This document shows, piece after piece, positions 20,018-26,652 of a stretch of 64,000 nucleotides of DNA. This DNA is from SAR116 cluster alpha proteobacterium HIMB100. Its GTDB lineage: Bacteria; Pseudomonadota; Alphaproteobacteria; Puniceispirillales; Puniceispirillaceae. Below the pieces are notes generated by a model that was not told the origin of the DNA, made no database searches, and was given only the letters and a program-made list of their open reading frames with translations. The DNA is taken from contig AFXB01000004.1 of assembly GCA_000238815.2 (NCBI GenBank), positions 124,001-188,000 of the forward strand, in the 5' to 3' direction. The number at the start of each line of letters is the position of its first letter. Position 1 is the stretch's first letter. Made by a program: the position numbers and the translations under genes.

Positions 20018-20252
20018 ATCTTATACAGAGTTAAAAGAAGGCAGATATCCAACTTGGTTGAAGTTTGTCACTGGTGGATTGGTGTTAAAGGTTCGTGGAT
20101 TATCTAATCAGATTGAGAATGAAACAGACCCAGTAAAACAAAATCAACTCATATCAAAACAGAATAATCTGCTCTCATATATTGTTGGATTAGGTATTGG
20201 AGTATCGAGTGGTGATAGAGGATTGTTGAATAGGATAAAGAAGAGGGTTTAG
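20004..20252 (+). CDS. Unknown small protein downstream of the RHH gene
   Basis: 82 aa, starting at ATG 20004 behind AGGAATTC and overlapping the preceding RHH gene by 14 bp. I do not recognise a family. It begins MLSFKSYTELKEG, has a short hydrophobic stretch, an alpha-helical Gln/Asn-rich middle and a basic C-terminus (NRIKKRV). Coupling to the RHH gene suggests a shared role, for example as a regulated partner protein. The 216 bp after it hold no recognisable gene. Confidence 0.55.
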   Translation: MLSFKSYTELKEGRYPTWLKFVTGGLVLKVRGLSNQIENETDPVKQNQLISKQNNLLSYIVGLGIGVSSGDRGLLNRIKKRV

Positions 20253-20468
20253 TTAGTCCTAGAGCAATTGTTAAACTATAAAAAAGGAATTGAATTGGTT
20301 ACCGAATAAGAACATTTAGGTGGAGTAATTCAAGCGCATCTTTTTCTTCACTGCTCCTTGCATCTATCAATTGAGAAACAAAAATTTTGGTCTAAATCGC
20401 TTTCGGATTAACGATAGAGTTCGTCTTTTGCCATTTGCGAATATGTTTATTTAACACCCACTGAACAA

Positions 20469-20957
20469 TCAAAATTTGTGTTTGTTGGTGCTGCAATTAT
20501 AAAATTCTACTTCCCAGACGTCTTGATGAATAGCATTCATATAGGCGCTTAGTTTGCCCGTAAGTCTGTTGAAGTTTAACTCCAATTTAAAAGAGGGAGA
20601 CATGGTCTCCTTCCAAAATATCATACCTTCAAAGATATATTTATCGTCAGAAACTGAATGACGCTTTATCTCAGAAACAAACATATTAGTTTCTGCAAAA
20701 GAAATAATGTCGGACGATATGAAATAATCATTTTGACCATCAAATGTAATTTTTAATGAACCATCCTGATGGTTAGAACTTTTTAGATTGTAATCTAGGG
20801 TTACGATATCACACTCATTTTCAATTTTATTATCTAAAGTGCTAATGCAAGCAGTAACAGATCTAAATTTGCATTGTAACTGCAAATCAATTGTTGAACT
20901 CCAACTAGAAAATGAGAAAAATATTAGCAGAGTAAAAATCGAGATAAATATTTTCAT
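20469..20957 (-). CDS. Predicted secreted protein of unknown function
   Basis: 162 aa with a clear Sec signal peptide: MKIFIS, then a hydrophobic core to about residue 16 and a likely cleavage after SSWS-S. The mature part is predicted to be mostly beta-strand, with Cys residues at about 29, 37, 49 and near the C-terminus (FYNCSTN), which could form disulfides in the periplasm. I do not recognise a family. It stands alone between two plus-strand genes. Confidence 0.6.
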   Translation of the reverse strand: MKIFISIFTLLIFFSFSSWSSTIDLQLQCKFRSVTACISTLDNKIENECDIVTLDYNLKSSNHQDGSLKITFDGQNDYFISSDIISFAETNMFVSEIKRHSVSDDKYIFEGMIFWKETMSPSFKLELNFNRLTGKLSAYMNAIHQDVWEVEFYNCSTNKHKF

Positions 20958-21042
20958 ATTTTATTTTTAACACAAGAGCATGGTTGTTTGAATTACAAAA
21001 AATCTCTCATGAGATGTTAACCAATACTGTTTGGGAGAAATT

Positions 21043-21576
21043 ATGCCTTTAGAACTAAAACAATTCAAACTTCCTTCCGAATGGGGTTCAAAAGGCAATG
21101 AGGACAAAAACTCACCTCGTTTATATTTGAAAAATTCGATTAACTTAGATTTACCTATATCAGGTGGATGGGGTTATTCATTAGAAGACTGCGTTGTAAT
21201 CGATAAGAACGACCCAATAGTGAACCAATCGCTCCCGTTTGACGGCACACAGGTTGAATACAATTTTGTAGAAAAAAGGATTTATGCAGAGTTAGTGGTG
21301 TTCAGAAAAATTGGAGATGATTTTGCGGGTATAAATTGGAAAAAATCCATGCAATTTCTCAAAGAGGTGGATAACAAAAAAATTGATGTCTTAAATTTTA
21401 AAGTAACTGCCTATACCCAAAGAGACTTTGAATTTTTAAAAAACGACTGGAACCAAAATAATGGTTTTAAAAACGACGACGCTGGTGCCGAAGAACACAT
21501 GAAGCAAAGAGCACTTAGACTTTGCAGTTATACTACTCAATATTGGTTTGATATTACGAGTTTTTATGGACAGTGA
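21043..21576 (+). CDS. Unknown cytoplasmic protein
   Basis: 177 aa. The ATG at 21043 is chosen over an upstream TTG (21031) because GGGAGAAA lies 5 bp before it. No signal peptide, membrane helix or familiar motif is visible. The protein is acidic to neutral and rich in aromatic residues (WGYSLEDC, YTQRDFEFLKNDW). It lies back to back with a convergent unknown gene (21600-22319). No function can be given. Confidence 0.5.
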   Translation: MPLELKQFKLPSEWGSKGNEDKNSPRLYLKNSINLDLPISGGWGYSLEDCVVIDKNDPIVNQSLPFDGTQVEYNFVEKRIYAELVVFRKIGDDFAGINWKKSMQFLKEVDNKKIDVLNFKVTAYTQRDFEFLKNDWNQNNGFKNDDAGAEEHMKQRALRLCSYTTQYWFDITSFYGQ

Positions 21577-21599
21577 CTTGGGAGCATGAGTGGTCTTTA

Positions 21600-22319
21600 T
21601 TAGGTTTCAATGATTTTTATTAAAGAGTGCCATCTAGCAAAAATTTCACTGTCTAATTTGTTATAGTTACTCCAACCATCTGAGTTAACGAACCGAACTC
21701 CTCTATCCTCCAACTTAATTGCTCGGAAAACAATTCCACCAATTTCAGCGCCGTATCTAGGATTAATCCCTCTCTCTAGACACCAATCTTTTCCATATAA
21801 GTTCTCTGCAGCGTCTCTCAAAATTACTCTATATTCTTGTCCTTCATAAATGCGATCTCGGGCATCAACTCGCCTAAGGTCAGCAACCCTGTTCCCATTA
21901 ACATCGCTAAATACTGTAAAGGGTCGCCTAAAGTGTTTATAGAGGTGTCGCGCGTAAAAAACTTTTAACTTCTTGAAAATATCTTCAGATAAAAATTTGG
22001 AATATGCATAAGGATTAAAATATCTCAAATCATCGAATTCTAGCGCTCCCGCGTTATCCACGAAATTCTCAATAAATTCTTCTAAGAGGAAGGATTCTTC
22101 ATGAGGGTCAATTACCTCTAGTGCTACTAGATAAGATTTTAGAACCTCAGATTCTTTGTTCCATGGTTTAGGAGGATTTAGGCAATAATCTTTCCATGCC
22201 CTGTCCCCCCTCAATCCCCAAACAACTGCCCTCGACAATCTCGATTTTGGATATAAAGTGTCCCAAGAGGGGTCATCTCTAAATATCTTTGCTTTTTGGA
22301 ATTCAGCGTCACCATTCAT
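21600..22319 (-). CDS. Unknown protein, Trp/Tyr-rich
   Basis: 239 aa, soluble, with no recognised motif. It includes segments such as SRAVVWGLRGDRAWKDYCL and YGKDWCLERGINPRYG. Its start lies 15 bp from one arm of a 13 bp inverted repeat that occupies the divergent intergenic region shared with the tyrosine recombinase gene, so the two may be regulated together. Function unknown. Confidence 0.55.
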   Translation of the reverse strand: MNGDAEFQKAKIFRDDPSWDTLYPKSRLSRAVVWGLRGDRAWKDYCLNPPKPWNKESEVLKSYLVALEVIDPHEESFLLEEFIENFVDNAGALEFDDLRYFNPYAYSKFLSEDIFKKLKVFYARHLYKHFRRPFTVFSDVNGNRVADLRRVDARDRIYEGQEYRVILRDAAENLYGKDWCLERGINPRYGAEIGGIVFRAIKLEDRGVRFVNSDGWSNYNKLDSEIFARWHSLIKIIET

Positions 22320-22333
22320 AAACCAACTATATC

Positions 22334-22369
22334 AAACTAATTATAGAATATAAAAACTATAATTAGTTT
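22334..22369. promoter_or_regulatory. 13 bp perfect inverted repeat in the divergent region before the tyrosine recombinase
   Basis: AAACTAATTATAG (22334-22346) and CTATAATTAGTTT (22357-22369) are exact inverted copies with a 10 nt AT-rich spacer. The repeat lies just upstream of the minus-strand start codon at 22319 and about 115 bp upstream of the recombinase start. An operator is more likely than a terminator, because both neighbouring genes point away from it. Confidence 0.5.
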
Positions 22370-22427
22370 CTATAAGTCACTGTTTTGGATCGGTTTTTCA
22401 GTCTCTGTTTTTGAGTTACTTTTTCAT

Positions 22428-22468
22428 CTTATTATATTATTATTCAATAATATCAATTACATAATAAG
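22428..22468. promoter_or_regulatory. Nested AT-rich inverted repeats just upstream of the tyrosine recombinase
   Basis: CTTATTAT (22428-22435) and ATAATAAG (22461-22468) are inverted copies. Between them a second pair, ATATTATT and AATAATAT, is nested. The block ends about 15 bp before the recombinase ATG, behind which GGAG forms the ribosome site. It is plausibly the promoter and operator; the base composition makes chance symmetry possible. Confidence 0.35.
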
Positions 22469-22483
22469 TTATGGAGTGGTGTT

Positions 22484-23083
22484 ATGGGATTAGGAAAACA
22501 GTCAAAGATCTTAAGTAAACCTCAAATAGAAATGGTATCCACATACCTTCGGTCGAAACGAAATGGTCTGAGAAATCAGACCATTTTTTTATTGTCCGTA
22601 AAATGCGGACTGAGAGCAAAAGAGATATCGCAGTTAAGTTGGAAGGAGGTTTGTAATTCACTTGGTGAAGTTGATAATCGTATTGGTCTTACTAATAGAA
22701 GTTCTAAAGGTCTCAGTGGACGAATTATACCTCTCCACAAAGACGTTCGTACTAACCTCATTGAATTACTGGATATCCACAAACAGTACTATGGATTTGA
22801 CATCAATAATTCCTTCGTAGTCAGAACCGAAAGATCACCATTTACGACCTCACAGACCATCGTAAATATGTTTCAGGGGTGGTATAAGAAGTTGGGTTTA
22901 CTAGGTTGCTCATCCCATAGTGGGCGAAGAACCTTCATTACAGAAACCTCAAAGAAGATATCATTAGTCGGTGGGTCACTCAGAGACATTCAGATGATGG
23001 TTGGGCATTCATCGCTACAGACCACACAGAGATATATTGAGTCTGACAGTGATTCACAGAGGAAGGTGGTTGATCTGCTTTAA
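22484..23083 (+). CDS. Compact tyrosine recombinase
   Basis: 199 aa, essentially the catalytic domain with a very short N-terminus, similar in size to FimB/FimE-type recombinases. All catalytic residues are visible: Arg44 (CGLRAKEI), Lys75 (SSKG), His145 and Arg148 (HSGRR), His175 (VGHSS) and the nucleophile Tyr184 (QRYIE). TATGGAGTGG precedes the ATG. The first copy of a 58 bp repeat begins inside its last codon and includes its TAA stop. Two more copies lie downstream around gene blocks, so this enzyme is the best candidate for acting on that repeat. It could instead be the integrase of the island. Confidence 0.9.
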   Translation: MGLGKQSKILSKPQIEMVSTYLRSKRNGLRNQTIFLLSVKCGLRAKEISQLSWKEVCNSLGEVDNRIGLTNRSSKGLSGRIIPLHKDVRTNLIELLDIHKQYYGFDINNSFVVRTERSPFTTSQTIVNMFQGWYKKLGLLGCSSHSGRRTFITETSKKISLVGGSLRDIQMMVGHSSLQTTQRYIESDSDSQRKVVDLL

Positions 23084-23135
23084 CTGTTCTGGCGTGGGTT
23101 CATATCAAAATGAAGTAAGAGGGTGTTCGGAGAGG
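23078..23135 (+). repeat. Intergenic repeat copy R1
   Basis: 58 bp beginning CTTTAACTGTTCTGG, containing the hairpin TTCAT-ATCAAA-ATGAA and ending GTTCGGAGAGG. It differs from copy R3 at only a few positions over the whole length. It overlaps the recombinase stop codon. Unlike R2 and R3 it lacks the conserved upstream arm (CCTCGACCAA...ACCAGTGCG). Confidence 0.85.
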
Positions 23136-23148
23136 AAGAGTGTCCTGC

Positions 23149-23514
23149 TCACGGTATGAACAGTCTGTCAGTTATCAATCGCATTGCAGATATAAAAACC
23201 AACGGATTGGACACTACAATAAGTGGTGCACCTATTAACCATCCAAATGCCAATACTCTTTGCTTATTAATGATGGTGTCAGACTTGGTAAGTTTCCAAG
23301 TTTTCCATAGTGCATATGCATAACTGATTAGTGATACCAACAAGACAATCAGATAAATTGCCGCAATGTAATTTCCGTTCAGGTACTTGGTTCCCCACAT
23401 CCAACCAGTGTTCCACTCAAGTTTTGCTCGGAACATGATACTGCCGAGGAACAGAAGAGTGAGAAACAGTCCTCCTAGGTAGAGAATATTGTATCGGATA
23501 AAGAAATGGTTCAT
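23149..23514 (-). CDS. Small membrane protein, three predicted helices
   Basis: 121 aa from ATG 23514. Hydrophobic helices are at about 9-29, 48-70 and 88-110. No known motif. It is divergent from the next membrane-protein gene (23548) with 33 bp between starts, and the pair is bracketed by repeats R1 and R2. The frame is open for 30 more codons upstream, but that stretch overlaps the divergent gene. Confidence 0.55.
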   Translation of the reverse strand: MNHFFIRYNILYLGGLFLTLLFLGSIMFRAKLEWNTGWMWGTKYLNGNYIAAIYLIVLLVSLISYAYALWKTWKLTKSDTIINKQRVLAFGWLIGAPLIVVSNPLVFISAMRLITDRLFIP

Positions 23515-23547
23515 GGTTTTATTGTGGTAATTTGTGTGGAAAAAACA

Positions 23548-23877
23548 ATGAACTTTTTGGATATATTTTTTGAAACAGTTGAAACTTTGAACGGCAAAAA
23601 ACAATCAAAAAGGATAAAAACATCTTTCATTTTGCTCTGTGGTTTTTCATTTATACCGCTGGGTATTTATTTGCTAGTCGCCCACGGAATGATCTTTGGA
23701 GGAACGCTCGTAACTCTTCTTGCACCATGTTTCCTCTTATATCCGATAATACGCTTCTTCTTTTTTGGGGGTAAAGACAGCGTAGCGGCAGTAGTAACAA
23801 CTGTTGTTGTGGAAGAGGTAACGAAAGGTGTCATTAAAGACATCATAAAAGATGCCTCTGAGAAAAATCGGAAATAA
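23548..23877 (+). CDS. Small membrane protein with Val-rich amphipathic tail
   Basis: 109 aa from ATG 23548. A charged N-terminus (GKKQSKRIK) is followed by two helices at about 24-46 and 50-72, the second ending in RFFFF, then a Val-rich and charged C-terminal helix (VVEEVTKGVIKDIIKD). No known family. Repeat copy R2 starts at the last base of its stop codon, the same relation that R1 has to the recombinase gene. Confidence 0.55.
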   Translation: MNFLDIFFETVETLNGKKQSKRIKTSFILLCGFSFIPLGIYLLVAHGMIFGGTLVTLLAPCFLLYPIIRFFFFGGKDSVAAVVTTVVVEEVTKGVIKDIIKDASEKNRK

Positions 23878-23951
23878 CCTCGACCAACCACCTACCAGTG
23901 CGCTTTGACTGTTCTGGTGTGGGTTCATCAAAATGAAGTCAAAGAAGGTTG
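23877..23951 (+). repeat. Intergenic repeat copy R2
   Basis: Begins ACCTCGACCAACCACC and continues ACCAGTGCGCTTTGACTG, sharing both blocks with R3. The conserved hairpin is TTCAT-CAAA-ATGAA; relative to R1 and R3 it has lost three bases from the loop while both stem arms are intact. The 3' end (after GAAGT) has diverged. Confidence 0.85.
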
Positions 23952-23983
23952 TTACAACGCAAATAAGGAACTGAACGGCAGAA

Positions 23984-24253
23984 TTATGATGACTCTTCAC
24001 CATCATTTTTTTGAAATAATGAAATCACCAGAAAAATCGTGAAGAGTGGAGAAATAAACACCACCGTTGAGAACAACCAACCAAATACAAAACTAAACAA
24101 CCCAGCGTTCATTATAGCACTAGGTAATAAATTCCATGGGTTAATCCAGTCACCGTTAAAAATCCCATTGTATAAGAGATACCAACCAAACAGTCCAAAG
24201 GCACCGAGACCCTTGATGAAAACTGCTTCTGATTTTTGCTCACTGATCGTCAT
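23984..24253 (-). CDS. Small membrane protein, last gene of the nuclease operon
   Basis: 89 aa from ATG 24253, with hydrophobic helices at about 14-32, 42-60 and 62-83 and a charged C-terminus (QKNDGEESS). Unknown family. It overlaps the preceding gene by 14 bp and so is translationally linked to it, making it the fourth gene of a minus-strand operon that starts with the HNH-HIT gene. Confidence 0.55.
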   Translation of the reverse strand: MTISEQKSEAVFIKGLGAFGLFGWYLLYNGIFNGDWINPWNLLPSAIMNAGLFSFVFGWLFSTVVFISPLFTIFLVISLFQKNDGEESS

Positions 24254-24467
24254 CTCCAAGCACTTTATCAATTAACTTGTCGACTGCTGATAAACACAGA
24301 TATCCAACATAAATACTCAGCGCTATGGATCCGAGTATAAAAATCCAAAAAGAAAGACCAACCCTATCTATATCGCCGCTTATACCTAAAAAATTATGGT
24401 TTATCCAAAAACAACCGAAGAGTGTTCCAAACATTCCTGCGATGAATGCTAAATATGCTAATGGCAT
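24240..24467 (-). CDS. Small membrane protein, third gene of the nuclease operon
   Basis: 75 aa with two predicted helices (about 2-22 and 38-62) and an acidic C-terminus (DKVLGDDDQ). Its ATG directly abuts the stop codon of the GIY-YIG gene, and its end overlaps the next membrane-protein gene, so all four genes are probably co-transcribed. No known family. Confidence 0.55.
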   Translation of the reverse strand: MPLAYLAFIAGMFGTLFGCFWINHNFLGISGDIDRVGLSFWIFILGSIALSIYVGYLCLSAVDKLIDKVLGDDDQ

Positions 24468-25073
24468 TTACTCTCTCTCCATTCTCAGTTCATGAAGAGA
24501 TATTCCGTTAACGCACCAAAATGCTGTTCCTTGAACTGCTACCCAATCATAACCTATCTCTCTCAGAACAATGTCTGCCGAACGAGACAGAGACATTAAC
24601 TCGCCTCGGAAATGTACTTGTGTGTCATTTGCCACGGTGCAGGTAATGGTACTGTCTTTCTTAAATTGAAGAACAGTTCCCTGATCCAGTCCCAAAATTC
24701 CAAAATTAAACCTTTTTCTGGTTTCCCTTGCTCTGTTCAATGCTTCCTGATCTTGAGGTGTTTCAACAATATCTGTGGTTGGGGTGACATTCTTTCCACC
24801 CATGACTTCTGCAATCTCAAGAAGTGACTTCGCTCTTTCTGGAGTAGTGTTGAAAAACTCTCTGCTTTGACGAATACGGCAATCGTCTAATCCTTGATGC
24901 ATCTTCTTCTCAATCACAGATGCATCTGGAACTTCTACTGCATAATAGCACTCAAAAGGTAACGCCACGCTGGTGTTGTCTAACTGCTTGATACGCTGCT
25001 CAAGGTTTTCAGTGATACCGATCTTGATGGTGTCTGGCATACATTCATTCGTTAAAATGTAAACAATTGGCAT
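24468..25073 (-). CDS. GIY-YIG nuclease-like protein (T5orf172 type) with a C-terminal modification-sensor-like domain
   Basis: 201 aa in two parts. Residues about 1-88 match the T5orf172 branch of the GIY-YIG superfamily: VYILTNE, IKIGIT, ENLEQRIKQL, the AVEV strand, EKKMHQGL and SREFF. Residues about 118-200 (FNFGILGLDQGTVLQF..., the SLSRSAD segment and AFWCVNGISLHELR) resemble DUF4357/RAMA-type domains that occur with restriction and modification enzymes. The superfamily is clear; catalytic competence and the exact C-terminal family are inferred. It follows the HNH-HIT gene by 10 bp and abuts two small membrane-protein genes. Confidence 0.75.
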   Translation of the reverse strand: MPIVYILTNECMPDTIKIGITENLEQRIKQLDNTSVALPFECYYAVEVPDASVIEKKMHQGLDDCRIRQSREFFNTTPERAKSLLEIAEVMGGKNVTPTTDIVETPQDQEALNRARETRKRFNFGILGLDQGTVLQFKKDSTITCTVANDTQVHFRGELMSLSRSADIVLREIGYDWVAVQGTAFWCVNGISLHELRMERE

Positions 25074-25083
25074 AAATTATCCC

Positions 25084-26073
25084 TCAATATTTTTGCTTAT
25101 CCGCTATCACACCACGGACACCGCCTCGCGGTTCTTCAACATCACCTTTGCGTCTTGGAATTAAATGTGTGTGACAGTGCATAACTGTTTGCCCTGCATC
25201 CTCACCAACATTGTTACCAACATTGAAACCTGTGACAGTGTTATCGATATCCATGATTACCTGTCTGCGCTCTTCCAAAAGTCTCTGCATCGCATTTCGC
25301 TCTGGTTGATTCAGTTCAAAATAGTCTGAGACATGACGCTTTGGGATTATGAGTGTGTGTTTTTCTGTTACAGGAAACGCATCAAGAATTGCATATACCA
25401 GTTCATTTTCTGCAACAATGCGCTCATTCGGTATCTCACAAAAGATGCATCCAATCTCACGATGCTCATAAGACTTATTGATTTCACGAAAATCAGTGTC
25501 ATCTCTGTCACGCTTCATTGCGTTACAGGAGTAACAAAGTGCCTGGAGATTGGATTGTTCGTCACCACCGCCTCTATTGCGTGGAACGATGTGATCAACC
25601 TCTAACGCTTTCTGATCTGCTGATATGCCACACAGTTCACATCTGAACTTTGCTCTTTTGAGAATTTCATATCGCAATGTGCCAGAGATGTATCCAGATG
25701 ATTTTCGCCTGTGATTCCAGACTTTATCTCCACGCTTGTCCAAGAACTCTTCAATCTTAGAATGACACAGATTTATGAGTTCTGTTATTTCACTCTCACT
25801 AAGACCGTCAAAATCATTCAAGGAGTATTGGTTCTTATCCTTAGAAGTGATGCCTCTGCTTTGCGTGAGGACTTTGCCAACCATGTTTTTGGTGATGTGC
25901 TCATAGTATTCAACTTGAGACACATCGTGCCCTAAAAGTGCTTTTGCAATCTCTGTTGTGGATGCTGAACCTTGTCTGCTCAGAAGTTCTATCAACATCA
26001 CTGGTTGATAGATATGAGACATTCTCATCTCATTCAGAATAAAATTGGATAACTCATCAAACTGCTTGGACAT
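25084..26073 (-). CDS. Fusion protein: N-terminal wHTH-like region, HNH nuclease domain and HIT nucleotide hydrolase/transferase domain
   Basis: 329 aa in three parts. Residues 1-110 are helical and winged-helix-like. Residues 145-183 form an HNH nuclease with two zinc knuckles (Cys145/Cys148 and Cys180/Cys183) and the core Asp160-His161 in LEVDHIVPRNRGG. Residues 209-310 form a HIT domain: CIFCEIP, the AILDAFPVTEKH strand and the HIT triad His299-His301-His303 in HCHTHLIPRR. HIT enzymes cleave or transfer nucleotidyl groups (for example Ap4A, AMP-NH2 or adenylated DNA ends). A DNA nuclease joined to an aprataxin/Hint-like domain could cut and then process DNA ends or a nucleotide signal. It heads a four-gene operon that includes a second nuclease, between repeats R2 and R3. 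Confidence 0.85.
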   Translation of the reverse strand: MSKQFDELSNFILNEMRMSHIYQPVMLIELLSRQGSASTTEIAKALLGHDVSQVEYYEHITKNMVGKVLTQSRGITSKDKNQYSLNDFDGLSESEITELINLCHSKIEEFLDKRGDKVWNHRRKSSGYISGTLRYEILKRAKFRCELCGISADQKALEVDHIVPRNRGGGDEQSNLQALCYSCNAMKRDRDDTDFREINKSYEHREIGCIFCEIPNERIVAENELVYAILDAFPVTEKHTLIIPKRHVSDYFELNQPERNAMQRLLEERRQVIMDIDNTVTGFNVGNNVGEDAGQTVMHCHTHLIPRRKGDVEEPRGGVRGVIADKQKY

Positions 26074-26120
26074 ACCAAACAGTATCTCAATTTATCAATT
26101 TTTAACAGTTAGTTGATTAA

Positions 26121-26204
26121 ACCTCGACCAATCATCGACCAGTGCGCTTTGACTGTTCTGGTGTGGGTTCATATCAAAATGAAGTTAGAGGGGGTTCAGA
26201 GAGG
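26121..26204 (+). repeat. Intergenic repeat copy R3
   Basis: The longest copy: the 5' arm ACCTCGACCAATCATCGACC is shared with R2, the middle GACTGTTCTGGTGTGGG with R2 and nearly R1, and the 3' part ending GGTTCAGAGAGG with R1. ACCAG and CTGGT form inverted arms around the middle. It lies 47 bp upstream of the HNH-HIT start codon, so it could also carry that operon's promoter. Confidence 0.85.
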
Positions 26205-26233
26205 TTTCTCAAATAGAACGAAGGGTTAAGATA

Positions 26234-26620
26234 TTAGGATTTGCATATCTGTTCAAAATTGACCTCAGCGTTGTCGTCTAATGTATGATCCAGATCTAGT
26301 TTTTGGATGAATTGGGTTAAGTCCATGTCAGTTTTTACAAAGACCGAGTCACTTCGAACAGAAAGTATACTCTTTTTGTTTGGATCTATAATTATTCGAT
26401 CGACAATGTATTCACTTGATCGGAAAAACTCTTTGTAAGTTTTGGTTTTACGGTCGAGCACTTTCCTTGTGTGCGCTTCATTGAACTGAACAATGAAAAG
26501 AACATTTCTAGAGAAATCTGCTCTCACTAGATTGTCACCATATGGACTTTGTTGCCATTCATTTGGTTTTATTAATGCAACCAAATTCTCCAAATCTGCT
26601 TGGTTCATGTTGATTGTCAT
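26234..26620 (-). CDS. Unknown protein
   Basis: 128 aa with no signal or membrane helix. It is strand-rich in the middle (NVLFIVQFNEA, EYIVDRIIID) and acidic at the C-terminus. No family recognised. It lies 32 bp downstream of the large unknown protein on the same strand and may be co-transcribed with it. Between it and R3 there are only 29 bp. Confidence 0.5.
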   Translation of the reverse strand: MTINMNQADLENLVALIKPNEWQQSPYGDNLVRADFSRNVLFIVQFNEAHTRKVLDRKTKTYKEFFRSSEYIVDRIIIDPNKKSILSVRSDSVFVKTDMDLTQFIQKLDLDHTLDDNAEVNFEQICKS

Positions 26621-26652
26621 TTTTTGCCCTAACTACAAAATTTACTCTGTTC

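Noticed and set aside
23078-26204. CRISPR array from the three similar repeats
   Set aside because: Repeats are 58-84 bp, only three copies, hundreds to thousands of bases apart with genes between, and no cas genes are present.
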